A stretch of DNA of 64,000 bases from Flavobacteriales bacterium (GTDB taxonomy: Bacteria; Bacteroidota; Bacteroidia; Flavobacteriales_F; PHOS-HE28), in NCBI GenBank assembly GCA_016702645.1, contig JADJDP010000052.1, positions 7,731 through 71,730 of the forward strand, given 5' to 3'. Positions within the stretch are counted from its first letter, which is position 1; each line of letters starts with the position of its first letter. The position numbers were made by a program, and so were the translations under genes. Positions 8,367 to 17,512 of the stretch are shown here, in pieces. A model generated the notes under the pieces. That model was not told where the DNA came from, ran no database searches, and worked only from the letters and a program-made list of their open reading frames with translations.

Positions 8367-8947
8367 CAGAACTTGATGTCAGGTGCGTTCTCAGCCCCTG
8401 CTTGGGCGGAGAATCCTTCCTTGGCCTTGAACCCGAAGATGCCCGCGAAGAAATTGCCCGGGAAGGTCGCGATGCGCGTATTGTAGTCGGCCACGACCTC
8501 ATTGAACTTGTGGCGCTCCACCGCGATCCGGTTCTCCATGCCTTCGTACTGCGCCTGGAAATCACGGAAGCTCTGGACGGCTTGCAAGGTGGGGTAGTTC
8601 TCCACGAGCAAGCGACCGATGGCCCCTCCCAGGTTGGCTTGGGCCTCCTCGAACGCCTTGATCTTCTCGGGTGTCAGGTCATCCCCGTCCAGTTTGATCT
8701 CGATGGCTTTCTGCCGTGCTGCCACCACATCCTTCAGGGTTTGGCTTTCGTAGTCCGCCGCTCCCTTCACGATCTCCACCAGGTTCTTGCTCTTGTCAGC
8801 ACGCGCTTGATAGGCCACTTCCACCTGGCCCCATTGCTTGCCCACGGCGATCTCCGCGCGTTTCATACCGTTGAACAGACTGATGGCCCACATGGCGATG
8901 ACGGCGATGACGCCGAGGCCGATGAACAAACCGAGGTATTTTCTCAT
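8366..8947 (-). CDS. lemA: LemA family protein
   Basis: 193 residues with a single N-terminal membrane helix (YLGLFIGLGVIAVIAMWAI) and a long helical cytoplasmic or periplasmic domain. LemA signatures include QWGQVEVAYQARADKSKNLVEIV, AQANLGGAIGRLLVENYPTLQA and VADYNTRIATFPGNFFAGIFGF. First gene of the operon with two TPM genes. LemA proteins are widespread small membrane proteins of unclear function, linked in some bacteria to envelope stress. A TAATTTCG promoter-like box lies 24 bases upstream at 8972-8979. Confidence 0.93.
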   Translation of the reverse strand: MRKYLGLFIGLGVIAVIAMWAISLFNGMKRAEIAVGKQWGQVEVAYQARADKSKNLVEIVKGAADYESQTLKDVVAARQKAIEIKLDGDDLTPEKIKAFEEAQANLGGAIGRLLVENYPTLQAVQSFRDFQAQYEGMENRIAVERHKFNEVVADYNTRIATFPGNFFAGIFGFKAKEGFSAQAGAENAPDIKF

Positions 8948-8963
8948 GGTTGGTGTTGGTGAT

Positions 8964-9644
8964 GTGCGGGGCGAAATTATCCACGCGCAACGAGCGCAGG
9001 GCCATCGAAGTGCATGCCGTTACGAGCGGCCTGCCAGACTGACGGACGGAGAGAAGCCGACCTTCGTCTTCGTGGAAAGGAAAGAGCACCGCTTCAATGA
9101 AGCAACACGGGCCTTGCTGGCGGCGGTCACCGGTATCCCGGAAGACCTGCTCGGGCGTGTGAGCGTCCGGCACCGCCGCTACAACTGGCTGCACGCGCCG
9201 TGGTATCCAGCGAGCGAAGGCGGCGGCGGTCTCACAGTGGGCGATCGGATCCATGTTACTCCCACACACGATCCGGCCACGCTCGGCAACGACCCCGAGC
9301 GCTGGTTGCGCTGGGCGTTACTGATGGCGCACGAAGTGGGACATGTGCGCCAGGCACAGCGTTTCGGCTTCGGCACGTGGGGCAGGAGCCTATTCGTGTT
9401 GTGGGCGACGAAGAACTACATCGTGTCCTTCTTTCGAAATGGAAGGGCCGCACATGCCAAGGCACCCTTTGAGGTGGATGCCGACAGCGGCAGAAAAGAG
9501 TTGCGACGGTGGCTGGAGTTCAGCGGCGGCTGCCGGGCGGATCATCCCGTTGTAGCATGGCTCATCGCTAACGACGTTCCTGCAATGGAGCGCTGGGTCG
9601 CGTCGTCCCACGCCTCACTGGCGAGCAGGAAACCAGCGGACTAA
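8964..9644 (+). CDS. Uncharacterised protein with HEVGH metal-binding motif
   Basis: About 226 residues if started at GTG 8964; other in-frame choices are ATG 8946, which overlaps lemA, and GTG 9072. No good ATG exists in this frame, so the start is unsure. The centre holds WALLMAHEVGHVRQAQRFGFG, an HExGH metallopeptidase-like motif, and a later Glu/Asp-rich part (APFEVDADSGRKELRRW) could supply a third ligand. It resembles DUF4157-type or minigluzincin-like proteins but no family is confidently assigned. No signal peptide visible. Its TAA overlaps the stop of the convergent T9SS gene by four bases. Confidence 0.65.
   Translation: MRGEIIHAQRAQGHRSACRYERPARLTDGEKPTFVFVERKEHRFNEATRALLAAVTGIPEDLLGRVSVRHRRYNWLHAPWYPASEGGGGLTVGDRIHVTPTHDPATLGNDPERWLRWALLMAHEVGHVRQAQRFGFGTWGRSLFVLWATKNYIVSFFRNGRAAHAKAPFEVDADSGRKELRRWLEFSGGCRADHPVVAWLIANDVPAMERWVASSHASLASRKPAD
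8972..8979 (-). promoter_or_regulatory. Promoter-like TAATTTCG upstream of lemA
   Basis: The minus strand reads TAATTTCG, a one-base variant of TAnnTTTG that recurs upstream of genes in this window (4602, 33646). It is placed 24 bases before the lemA start. Confidence 0.4.
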
Positions 9645-10708
9645 CGCTGCACCACCACCTGCGTGTTCCACACGCGCTCGGTACTCACCAACGTGGCCGT
9701 GTAGGAACCTTGCGCCAAGTCAACAAGATCCAAACGGATCGTTGGTGTGCCAGCAGCAACTCGTTCACTGTGGACCAAGCGACCTTTCACATCACGCATG
9801 GTCAAAAGCCCCCCCTCGGCCGGTAGGTCGAAACTCACTTGATCGCGCGCCGGGTTCGGATAAGAGGAGAAAACATCGGATGATGCGCCCGTGCCAACGC
9901 CGGTCGTGATGTCATTGAGGTTGTAGTGGAAGCGCGCCGTGGTATTCACCCCATCCACCGCGGTGATGAGGAGCACGGGGGCGTCCATGGTCTGCGCGAT
10001 CCACTTGTACTCGATCGTCTCCGGCTCCGGGAAGGTGAAGCTCTGGCCGAACTGCTCCACGAAGACACTATCGAAACGAACCAAGGTGCTTTTCACACGC
10101 AACACCTCGAAGGTGTCGGTCGGCAGGTAGAGGGTGCCATAACCAGCGACCTCGTTGTAGCGGGTTTGCTGCTGCGTAAGGCTGCCTTGTGAAGGGATGG
10201 ATATCGAGAACTCACTGTAGCTCGTATCCAGGTCCCCGAAGTTCATGGGGAAGACATGGATGTGGTCCACCGGAACTCGCCGCACGCTGGCGGGAACGCC
10301 GTTCACGTTGGCTCCGAAGCCCACGTTGCGAAAGCCGGTGTCATCCTTCTTGTAGTACTCGAAAACATCCTCCACGGTCAACTGCCCTTGGAAATCGAAG
10401 GATGGTCCGCGCTGCGCGTAATTGGCGTCGTGGTCCGGGTAGAGGAAGGGGTTATTGAAGTAGAACTGGTACAGCAGCGGTGTGGAGCCCACGGTCACAC
10501 AGGTATCCGCTCCGTCCATGTCCGGAACGAGCATCCCGAAGTCCCAGATGTATCCGGCTTCGGTGCCGACGGCATCCAAACCATCGGCGGAAGTGGTGCT
10601 GTAACGCACCGTATCACCGGGGCTGGGCATGTCGGCTTGGCCGATGGTGATCTGGGCTGCAAGCCCGGTGGTGAACAGCAGGGTGACCGGGACAATAACG
10701 AGGCGCAT
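9641..10708 (-). CDS. Secreted protein with T9SS type A sorting domain
   Basis: About 355 residues from the ATG near 10708; a TTG 39 bases upstream is in frame but unlikely. Signal peptide MRLVIVPVTLLFTTGLAAQ, then an unrecognised beta-rich region (residues 20-270), then a C-terminal domain beginning at FSSYPNPARDQVSFDLP and ending VWNTQVVVQR. The YPNPA motif and beta-sandwich tail are the type A T9SS signal, which directs export across the outer membrane and surface attachment. A TACATTCG box lies in the upstream gap. Function of the passenger unknown. Confidence 0.85.
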   Translation of the reverse strand: MRLVIVPVTLLFTTGLAAQITIGQADMPSPGDTVRYSTTSADGLDAVGTEAGYIWDFGMLVPDMDGADTCVTVGSTPLLYQFYFNNPFLYPDHDANYAQRGPSFDFQGQLTVEDVFEYYKKDDTGFRNVGFGANVNGVPASVRRVPVDHIHVFPMNFGDLDTSYSEFSISIPSQGSLTQQQTRYNEVAGYGTLYLPTDTFEVLRVKSTLVRFDSVFVEQFGQSFTFPEPETIEYKWIAQTMDAPVLLITAVDGVNTTARFHYNLNDITTGVGTGASSDVFSSYPNPARDQVSFDLPAEGGLLTMRDVKGRLVHSERVAAGTPTIRLDLVDLAQGSYTATLVSTERVWNTQVVVQR

Positions 10709-10785
10709 GGTTCGGTTGGATGTGGCGCGAATGTACCGGGATGCCAAGAGCTGTCAACGGCCCGGAGCTTGCAACGTTCACTGCC

Positions 10786-10793
10786 TAGTTTTG
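10786..10793 (+). promoter_or_regulatory. Bacteroidota -7 box (TAGTTTTG)
   Basis: TAGTTTTG matches TAnnTTTG; a TTG lies at about the right distance upstream (GCTTGCAACG). The ATG at 10802 begins eight bases after the box, so the transcript probably has almost no leader. Confidence 0.5.
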
Positions 10794-10801
10794 CTTCCCA
10801 C

Positions 10802-11431
10802 ATGCGATCGCTCCTACTTCTCCTCATCCTCGCCGCCACGATCACCGCTTCGGCCCAACCAGCAAAACCGAAGCTCATCCAGTTCAGCGGTGTGGTGGTG
10901 ACCGACAGTCTCTCCCCGGTACCCTTCACCAACATCATGGTGCGCAACACGTACCGCGGCACCATGAGCGATATCTACGGCTACTTCAGCTTCGTGGCTC
11001 AGGAGGGCGACAGCATCCTTTTCAGCGCGGTCGGTTTCAAGCGGTCGCAGTACGTGATCCCCACGGATCTGCCGGAGAACAAGTACTCCATGATCCATGT
11101 GCTCCAGCTCGATACGATCCTGCTGGCTGAACAGAAGGTGTACCCGTGGCCTTCGCGCGAGCAGTTCCGCGATGCCTTCTTGAACCTGCGCCTTGCGGAC
11201 GACGACTACCAGATCGCCATGAACAACCTTTCGCCCGCTGAGATGGTGCAGCGGATGGAGAACCTTCCGCCGGACGCCTACCAGAGCTTCCATTACCAAA
11301 TGGCCATGGACCAGACCAAGCTCTACTACAGCGGGGGTACGCCGGTCATCAACCTCTTCAACCCCATTGCTTGGGCGCAGTTCCTTCAGGCTTGGCAGAA
11401 CGGAGCGTTCAAGAAGAAGGACAAGAAGTAA
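10802..11431 (+). CDS. Exported protein with carboxypeptidase-regulatory-like (CarboxypepD_reg) domain
   Basis: 209 residues. Signal peptide MRSLLLLLILAATITASAQ, then a carboxypeptidase-regulatory-like beta domain at residues 25-100: LIQFSGVVVTDSLSPVPFTNIMV, SDIYGYFSFVAQEGDSILFSAVGF. The C-terminal half is alpha-helical and charged, ending KKKDKK. Such small CarboxypepD_reg-like proteins are common in Bacteroidota envelopes; function unknown. Divergent from the T9SS gene ending at 10708. Confidence 0.82.
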   Translation: MRSLLLLLILAATITASAQPAKPKLIQFSGVVVTDSLSPVPFTNIMVRNTYRGTMSDIYGYFSFVAQEGDSILFSAVGFKRSQYVIPTDLPENKYSMIHVLQLDTILLAEQKVYPWPSREQFRDAFLNLRLADDDYQIAMNNLSPAEMVQRMENLPPDAYQSFHYQMAMDQTKLYYSGGTPVINLFNPIAWAQFLQAWQNGAFKKKDKK

Positions 11432-11468
11432 AGCGTTCGTGGCTGCAGCGGATCGGTGACACCATGGA

Positions 11469-12150
11469 TCAAGGCAGACCGCACCAATAGGCCGCGTTCT
11501 CCGGCTCGCATCGCTCGAAGAGCGGCAATTCCATACCGGGGCGCACGAGCAGCAACTCCCAAGGATCGGCGATGTGCAGATAACGCGCACCTTCCTTGGT
11601 GATCTCCAGATGGAGCGAATGCTCGTGCGGGCGATCCGCACGCGGGTGACATAGGTCGGCGCGAAGCAGCGCACCCTCTCCTACGCCGGTATGCTTGGTG
11701 AACGCACGCAGGTCCATGTATCCGTTCAGGAGGAACTGGTGCAACTGTTCCGATCGTTGTACCCTCCACACATCACGACCGGCCTGTTCGCGCATGTGCC
11801 GTACGTTGTCGAACTGTTCCTTGGTCGGTTCCGCGTAGGTGGCCTTGAACGGGGCCTTGGGAAGCGGGTCCTTCTTCAGGATGGAGAACAAGGCCGTGCT
11901 CTGGCCCGGACGCACGAGGATCAACTCCTTTTCCGGTATGTAGAGGAGCATTTCATCACCGGCATGGGTGGGCACGTATCCATGGTACCGCTGGAACTCA
12001 TTGTTCTCCTCACGACGACGCAACAAGCCCAAACGTACCAGCCCACCCAAGATCCGTTCTGCGACCCAGAAAGTCCGAGAGCTCCTCGTACCCCTGTTCC
12101 CGCCCTCTCAGTATGCGGTTGTACCGCGCCTCGAACACCGCCGCTGTCAT
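11469..12150 (-). CDS. Uncharacterised protein, one frameshift
   Basis: The gene begins at ATG 12150 (TAAVFEARYNRILRGREQG) and continues in another frame after about 12066. Removing one G from the GGG at 12064-12069 joins GYEELSDFL to VAERILGGLVRLGLLRRR, which reads naturally. The joined product is about 226 residues, has no signal peptide or membrane segment, and ends ENAAYWCGLP. No family recognised. Composition matches its neighbours. The break is best explained as a sequencing indel, because both halves look protein-coding and uninterrupted. Confidence 0.6.
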
Positions 12151-12423
12151 GCCGCCAAGATCCGTAGGTGCATGGCGCGCCGTGAGGCATGCCTTCACCG
12201 ATCACCAACGAAGCGATGTTGATCGGACGGAACCGTGCGCTCCAAAGGCGGATGATCCGCCGAGTTTCACCACATCGCGGAAGGGAAACCAGTCCGGACC
12301 ACCCTACGGAGGGATCTGGGGCCGCGCGTGCCTTGGGACGCCAGACGAAGTTGTCGATCGTCCTCCCTAACCCTTCTGAACATCCGCAACGCGCACCTCG
12401 AAAAGCGGATCGAGGTCCCAGGC

Positions 12424-14394
12424 CTACTGCTTCGTGAAGCGCACTTGGTGCGTAGCGCCCTCGCCGATGACCACCAACTGGTAAACACCCGGTACGAGCG
12501 AAGCCACTTCCACCCGGCCCGCCAGGTTCGTGGTGTTCAGAACAAGCTTGCCTGTGGCATCGAAGATGTTCACCGTGCTGTTGGGTGAAGCACCGGTCAT
12601 GGTGAGCACGTCATTGGCCGGGTTCGGGTAAACGGAGAAAGGCGCTTCTGTTGTCCCGAGCACGCTTGTGAAGACCCCCTCGGTGATCGTGAGCGTGGAA
12701 TTGATCGCCGGGTTCTCTACCTGGTCCACCACACCGCTCGGCCATTCAATGACCACCTCCTCGATCTCGGTGTCGGTTCCGATACCGAAATAGGCGAACA
12801 TGGTGCTCATGTACTCGAAGCCATCGCCGCTCTTGATGTCGCGTATTTGCGTACCCATGGCGCTGGTGATCTTCACCCGGGCACCGATACCATTGCGATT
12901 GCCGGTCGTACCCACCGGAATGATCTTGATCCAGTTGTTGTCGTTGCCTTGGCTCAACATGGCCGTGCTCCCGTTCACGATGTCCAGGAAACCGTCGTTG
13001 TTCAGGTCGCCGATCGGGCCGTTGTACGGAGCAGTGGGATCGTGACCGAAGGTCATATCCCCATTGTTGTAGTGGATGGCACCCGCGCCGATGATGTCCA
13101 CGTAGCCATCGTTGTTGAAGTCCTGGCAGCTCCACTCGATGCTGGAACCGTTCCAGGTATCCATACCGGAACCGGGCGTAACGTTCGTGAAGGTCCCATC
13201 GCCATTGTTGTGCAGGAGCTTGTGGGCGCCACCACCGCTCGATCCGATGAAGCCGTCCATGTGGCCGTCATTGTCGTAGTCGGCCCAAGCGCTGCTCCAG
13301 CTTTGGTGGCCATCGGCCAATCCGAGCGGACCGGCCACGCTCGTGAAGTTCATGCTGCTGTTGTTGCGCATGAGCAGGTCCACGGGGTCGCAACCGCACT
13401 TGGCCACGAAGAGGTCCACGCGACCGTTGTTGTCATAGTCGGTCCAGACACTACCGTAATTGCCGCATGTTTGGCCCAGGATGCCTTGTGTGAAGCTCAG
13501 GTTGTTGTTGCCGTCGTTCATGAAGTACACGTTGGCGTCCACATCATGGCAGCTGAAGGCATCGAGGTGCCCATCCTGGTTGACATCCACGAAGTTGGTA
13601 CGCTGGCAGAAGATGTACTGTGGGAAGGTGTTCTGTGTGAAGCCGGTACCCGTGGAATTGGCGATCATGAAAGTGGCTCCACTCCCGCCACCGTAAAGCA
13701 TGTCGTTGTATCCATTGTCATCGATGTCCCCTACTGCGAAGCTCCATGAAGCCGTGTTCGCCGCAGCGCTGTGCGCGATGGGCGTGGTGCTGAAACCTCC
13801 AGCGGTCAGCTGGTAGTTCATCACGACACTGGTGTACCCTGGGGTCACGGCATCGTCGAGGCCATCGTTGTTCATGTCGACCGCACCCATCACGTAGCCC
13901 GCACCGGGTAGCGGCGTTCCATCGAAGTTCACCGCGCCCTGGGGCGGATCAGGTATGTCGTACTCCTGAATGGCGAACGTGAAGCCGTTCGCGGTCCAGT
14001 AACTATCCCACGCGATGTAGTAGGTGGTACCTGCTGTTACATGGAACGAGCTGATGGAACTGAAACCGGGGCCGCTATCATCATCACCTGCATAGCACGT
14101 CAACCCTGCACACGTTCCCACATACACATGCATGCGCGTATCCACATCAGGCAGGCCTACAACATGACTTGTGACCGTAACCGAAGTATCCTCCGCGGCG
14201 GTGAACTCGTACCACGCACCTGTGGCTGCGACCGTGGCCGCACCAGCGCAGATGAGCGATGGGGATGCGCCGGTCAATGGAGGAACCGAGTACTGCCCGA
14301 TCGTGATGGCGGTGGCCGTGGCGCAGGTCCCTTGGCCGAGCGCGGACAGATGCAGGGTAGCGATGAGGACCAGCGGAAGTAGAAGCTTCTTCAT
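12424..14394 (-). CDS. VCBS/FG-GAP repeat protein with ASPIC/UnbV region and T9SS sorting domain
   Basis: 656 residues. Signal peptide MKKLLLPLVLIATLHLSALGQ; residues 22-150 look like a pre-peptidase C-terminal (PPC-like) beta domain (TTYYIAWDSYWTANGFTF). Residues 155-470 hold repeated D-N-D-G calcium-type turns (MNNDGLDD, DIDDNGYND, DVNQDGHLD, DYDNNGRVD, DYDNDGHMD, DFNNDGYVD), the FG-GAP/VCBS propeller. An ASPIC/UnbV-like segment follows (NRNGIGARVKI, EEVVIEWPSGVVDQV). The end FSVYPNPANDVL to HQVRFTKQ is a T9SS type A domain. Probably a surface adhesin-like or binding protein. Confidence 0.9.
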   Translation of the reverse strand: MKKLLLPLVLIATLHLSALGQGTCATATAITIGQYSVPPLTGASPSLICAGAATVAATGAWYEFTAAEDTSVTVTSHVVGLPDVDTRMHVYVGTCAGLTCYAGDDDSGPGFSSISSFHVTAGTTYYIAWDSYWTANGFTFAIQEYDIPDPPQGAVNFDGTPLPGAGYVMGAVDMNNDGLDDAVTPGYTSVVMNYQLTAGGFSTTPIAHSAAANTASWSFAVGDIDDNGYNDMLYGGGSGATFMIANSTGTGFTQNTFPQYIFCQRTNFVDVNQDGHLDAFSCHDVDANVYFMNDGNNNLSFTQGILGQTCGNYGSVWTDYDNNGRVDLFVAKCGCDPVDLLMRNNSSMNFTSVAGPLGLADGHQSWSSAWADYDNDGHMDGFIGSSGGGAHKLLHNNGDGTFTNVTPGSGMDTWNGSSIEWSCQDFNNDGYVDIIGAGAIHYNNGDMTFGHDPTAPYNGPIGDLNNDGFLDIVNGSTAMLSQGNDNNWIKIIPVGTTGNRNGIGARVKITSAMGTQIRDIKSGDGFEYMSTMFAYFGIGTDTEIEEVVIEWPSGVVDQVENPAINSTLTITEGVFTSVLGTTEAPFSVYPNPANDVLTMTGASPNSTVNIFDATGKLVLNTTNLAGRVEVASLVPGVYQLVVIGEGATHQVRFTKQ

Positions 14395-14556
14395 GGGATC
14401 GGGCGGATGGCGACAAAGTTGGCTGAGGTTGAGGCCGATGGGTCGCTTGAAGAATGAAAAACAACAAGTCGACGTGGAGAGACCAGCGGTGACCCCAGAA
14501 CGTTGCTTGGCTCAAGGACCGAAACCAGCGAAGACCGTGCTCGAGGAACAGAGCCG

Positions 14557-15526
14557 TTAACGTTTCAACTCCAGCACGCTCAGGCTCCGCTGATAGATAT
14601 CGTACGTGCCGGCCGTGATGCCAACACCGTTGGGATAGAGCACCAAACGGTAGAAATAGGTCCCCGGTGCCAACCCGCTGTCCAGGAAACTGATATGCCC
14701 ACCTCCACCATAGCCAATGGCCGCAGTGGAGAGACCGTTCGGCGTCTTGATATAGCAGTCACCACTCGTGTAGGTCACGTTCACCGGCGCTGCGAAAGCG
14801 GCCGTAACGTCACGCTGCAGGATGAGGAAATATCCCCCCATGCTGCTCGAAGCGCCATTGAGCGTACCACAGAAGGTGCGCGCGAAGCCACTGACGAACA
14901 CCGCGGAATTGTTCACACCGCTTCCGTCCACCACGGTGATACTCACCGTGGTACCCGTGAGCGGTGTGAAGACCGCGTTGGTGAAGGGTATGTTCTGGAT
15001 GACGGCCGAGGCAGCTCCCAATGCTTCCTGGTTCACAAAGTCCCCTACGAAGCGGACATCACCCTGCACCTGCAACGTATGCACCGGTGTGGGTGTGCCG
15101 ATCCCCACGCGACCATTGCTCAGCACGCGCGCGGCCTCGGTGTTGTTGGTCTTCACCACCAGGTCCTGCGCATCGGTCGTACCCAGGAAATCGGTCCCGG
15201 GTGTGGTGGCCGTGTTGCCTTGCAGTTGCCACGCGCGCTTGCTCTGCACCTCCACCCATTGTGCTGTCGGTGGTGGTGTCGTACACCATCAAACCTTCCT
15301 CCGTTGCGCCCAAACCGGCAATGCTGGTACGCTGCGGCGTGGAGAGGCGCGGAACCATGATGCCCTTGTTGTCCGTGGAGATGTCCACATCCAACACAGC
15401 GTATGGGTTCGGTGGCGCGCCTGTATCGTTGATGCCCACGTTCTGTGCGTGCATATCGGTGCCGACGACCAAGGCCAATGGGAGCACAAAAAGGTTCAGC
15501 CTGCTACGGTTGCGGACATGGCGCAT
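14557..15526 (-). pseudogene. Exported structural/tail-fibre-like protein, interrupted by a small deletion
   Basis: Start ATG 15526 with a signal peptide (LNLFVLPLALVVGTDMHAQ) and the Bacteroidota motif YAVLDVDISTDNKGIMVPRL, ending the first frame in GLMVYDTTTDS. The second frame resumes near 15255 with QWVEVQSKRAWQLQGN and runs through VLSNGRVGIGTPTPVHTLQVQGDVRF to LSVLELKR. Homologous proteins usually have a few aromatic residues (FWYWNG-like) between TTTDS and QWVEV, so about six codons plus a frame change seem to be missing. That is larger than a homopolymer slip; a true deletion or a consensus error are both possible. Function unknown. Confidence 0.6.
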
Positions 15527-15697
15527 GCGGCGTGGTTCTCTTGTTAAGACGAAACCAAATTAGGGTGGTGGTATCCCCGGGGCAACCCAAGCTCCCGGAA
15601 TTGAACGAACAGGTCATCAACAGTGGGCACCCGGCTGGGCCGTTCCTCGCTTGCCCAAGGCTCATGGAGCAGATCCGGACTCCACCGACGCGTCGCC

Positions 15698-15726
15698 AAA
15701 AAAAAAGGGACCGCTTTCGCGATCCC
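15698..15726 (-). terminator. Rho-independent terminator after tRNA-Thr
   Basis: On the minus strand GGGATCGC, GAAA tetraloop, GCGGTCCC form an 8-bp stem followed by nine T residues. It begins a few bases downstream of the tRNA 3' end and separates it from the next gene. Confidence 0.9.
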
Positions 15727-15732
15727 TTCAAG

Positions 15733-15804
15733 AGCCTCCTTTCGGATTTGAACCGAAGACCTGCTCATTACGAATGAGCTGCTCTACCGCTGAGCTAAGG
15801 AGGC
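15733..15804 (-). tRNA. tRNA-Thr (anticodon CGT)
   Basis: 72-nt cloverleaf: acceptor GCCTCCT pairs with AGGAGGC, D arm GCTC/GAGC, anticodon stem GCTCA/TGAGC with loop TTCGTAA, variable loop AGGTC, T arm TTCGG/CCGAA with loop TTCAAAT. Discriminator is T and CCA is not encoded. The CGT anticodon reads ACG threonine codons. A strong terminator follows, and a palindromic repeat lies directly upstream at 15809. Confidence 0.97.
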
Positions 15805-15808
15805 CGAT

Positions 15809-15853
15809 CCCGCTGTTGCTGGCCTTCGACAGGCTCAGGCCGACAACAGCGGG
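15809..15853. repeat. Hairpin copy of the CTTCGACAGGCTCAGG repeat beside tRNA-Thr
   Basis: CCCGCTGTTG (15809-15818) pairs perfectly with CAACAGCGGG (15844-15853); the inner part GGCCTTCGACAGGCTCAGGCC adds a second stem. It lies four bases upstream of the tRNA gene and would fall in its promoter or leader. Confidence 0.7.
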
Positions 15854-15887
15854 CGGCAAATGTATCGATCCGGGTCGTTCGCCGGGG

Positions 15888-17168
15888 TCATTGCTTGGTG
15901 AAGCGAGCGGGGACGAAGCCTGCCGCACGCAGCGTATAGCAACCCGGCGAGAGATCCCCGATGGCCAACCGCTGGGTGGTGGTGCACAACGTGGCAACGC
16001 TGCGGACCAAGCGGCCAGTTGCATCCAGGAGGTCCACGTTGACCGGTCCAGCCGACGGGATGCTGAAGAAGACCTCCTCCGTTGCCGGGTTCGGATAAAG
16101 CGTAATGCGCTGTGTGGACGCACCGGGTAGCGATGTGCTCAACCTGATATCCAGCACCATGTTGCCTGCGCTCACAGCCGCGGGAACGGTGCTTTGTACC
16201 TGACCATCCATACCAAGCACATGGAATTCGCCGGTGCTGAAGAAATCCGTGGTGGTAGCATAGAGCACACCGTTGATCGGATCCTCGGTGAGGCCGTATA
16301 CAGCAGGGCTTCCGGAGAGCGTATCGATGACGCTCGCGGTGGCAATGTCGTACCGCGCCAGTTCGTTCTGGCTGTACTCCATGAAGTAGATCTTCTCGTC
16401 GGCATAGGCAGAGGCGGCGCAACCACTGTTGGAAGCCACATCGTTGGTGTAGTTGAGCGCTGCTCCAGCGAGTTCGATGGAACTGATGCTGCTCCCCGAA
16501 AAGTCCTTGTTGTTGAAGGTGTGCAGGACGCCATCCACCACGAAGAGCTTCTCCGGGTTCAATCCGTTCGCGCCCAGATCGATCTCGCTCGTGTAGGTCT
16601 GCGCGAGCAGGTCCACCACACCCACTCGACCAGCAAGGTTCGCCCAATCGAAGGCGTTGTTCACCGCGAGGTAGGCCATGTCCCCCACCACCACCACATC
16701 TTCCGCGCTCATCGTGAGCCCATCCGCTGGGTTGATGGACCAAAGAAGGTCGAACGTGGTCTTATCACGTACCTCGAAGTAGTGGTCCAGCCCGCCGAGC
16801 TCGCCGCGTGTGATCAGGAGCTTGTCCCCCCAGATGGCCAGCTTCCGAACGCCTTGTACGAGCACCATGCCTGTTTCCGCATAGTTATCGGCATCGAAAC
16901 GCACGATGCGATCGTCCGCTGCAACATAGACCACGGTTCCATCCAAGATCACATCACTGCCAAATCGCGGACCGGTGAGCGTGGCCACGGTTTCGTAGGT
17001 CCCCGTCTCGGGGTCATAGGATCCAAGGGTTACCGGTACCAATTGGCCACCGCCGTTGAAGTAGTCATAGTAGCCTTCGCTCAGCACGATGACCTGATGG
17101 ACCTGCTGCTGGGCATGCAGCAAGATCGCTGAAGCGAGCGCCGCGCAGGAGAGAAATGAACGGTACAT
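15888..17168 (-). CDS. YncE/DUF5074-like beta-propeller protein with T9SS sorting domain
   Basis: 426 residues from ATG 17168. Signal peptide MYRSFLSCAALASAILLHAQ. Residues 25-340 form repeated beta blades with propeller-type phrases (DVILDGTVVYVAADDRIVRFD, KLAIWGDKLLITRGELGG, EDVVVVGDMAYLAVNN, PEKLFVVDGVLHTFNN), resembling YncE/DUF5074 surface proteins of Bacteroidota. The tail TLYPNPATEEVFFSIPSAG to FVPARFTKQ is a T9SS type A signal. Ligand unknown. Predicted secreted and surface-attached. Confidence 0.85.
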   Translation of the reverse strand: MYRSFLSCAALASAILLHAQQQVHQVIVLSEGYYDYFNGGGQLVPVTLGSYDPETGTYETVATLTGPRFGSDVILDGTVVYVAADDRIVRFDADNYAETGMVLVQGVRKLAIWGDKLLITRGELGGLDHYFEVRDKTTFDLLWSINPADGLTMSAEDVVVVGDMAYLAVNNAFDWANLAGRVGVVDLLAQTYTSEIDLGANGLNPEKLFVVDGVLHTFNNKDFSGSSISSIELAGAALNYTNDVASNSGCAASAYADEKIYFMEYSQNELARYDIATASVIDTLSGSPAVYGLTEDPINGVLYATTTDFFSTGEFHVLGMDGQVQSTVPAAVSAGNMVLDIRLSTSLPGASTQRITLYPNPATEEVFFSIPSAGPVNVDLLDATGRLVRSVATLCTTTQRLAIGDLSPGCYTLRAAGFVPARFTKQ

Positions 17169-17280
17169 GGCAATTGGGTTTTGTCTTGCTGCGTTCACCG
17201 CGCAGCGTTGATGGTGTGAAACCCCGGGAACGGAATGGACGCCTACCGCAAGCGCCCGCGCCATTGCCCGTGGCCGGATG

Positions 17281-17385
17281 ATGTCACCCCGGCGAAAGCC
17301 GGGGGCGTCTTGGCAGGTCTTCTGGCTCACCACCCTTGCCCCTTGCGCCTTCCCGGCATCCCCTGCGACAAGCTCAGGGTGACAT
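17281..17385. repeat. Long inverted element with CGACAAGCTCAGGGTGACAT end
   Basis: ATGTCACCC at 17281-17289 and GGGTGACAT at 17377-17385 are perfect inverted ends. Inside, CCCCGGC-GAAA-GCCGGGG is a strong hairpin, and the right end contains cgacaagctcagg of the dispersed family. The stretch 17169-17512 (about 340 bases) between two minus-strand genes contains this element and no gene I can support. Confidence 0.6.
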
Positions 17386-17512
17386 GCCAGTGGCAACAGC
17401 AAGAGGCGTCAGCAGTTCACAGCTGCGGGAACAGCTCCCGGTTCACACGGGATTCCCTTTTCATCCCGACCGAGGTCGGGAACCACTACGCGGGGCCGAA
17501 TGTAACCGCGGC

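Noticed and set aside
12151..12423. The 273-base gap between the frameshifted 11469-12150 gene and the VCBS gene as a hidden RNA or ORF.
   Set aside because: Only a weak ggcggatgatccgcc hairpin is visible; no conserved RNA pattern or coding signal was found.
12847..13749. 300-codon plus-strand open frame opposite the VCBS protein.
   Set aside because: It is the antisense shadow of DNDG repeats in a high-GC gene, with no family resemblance.
17460..17485. cccgaccgaggtcggga as a terminator for the upstream gene.
   Set aside because: The stem is only about 6 bp and no T tract follows on either strand.
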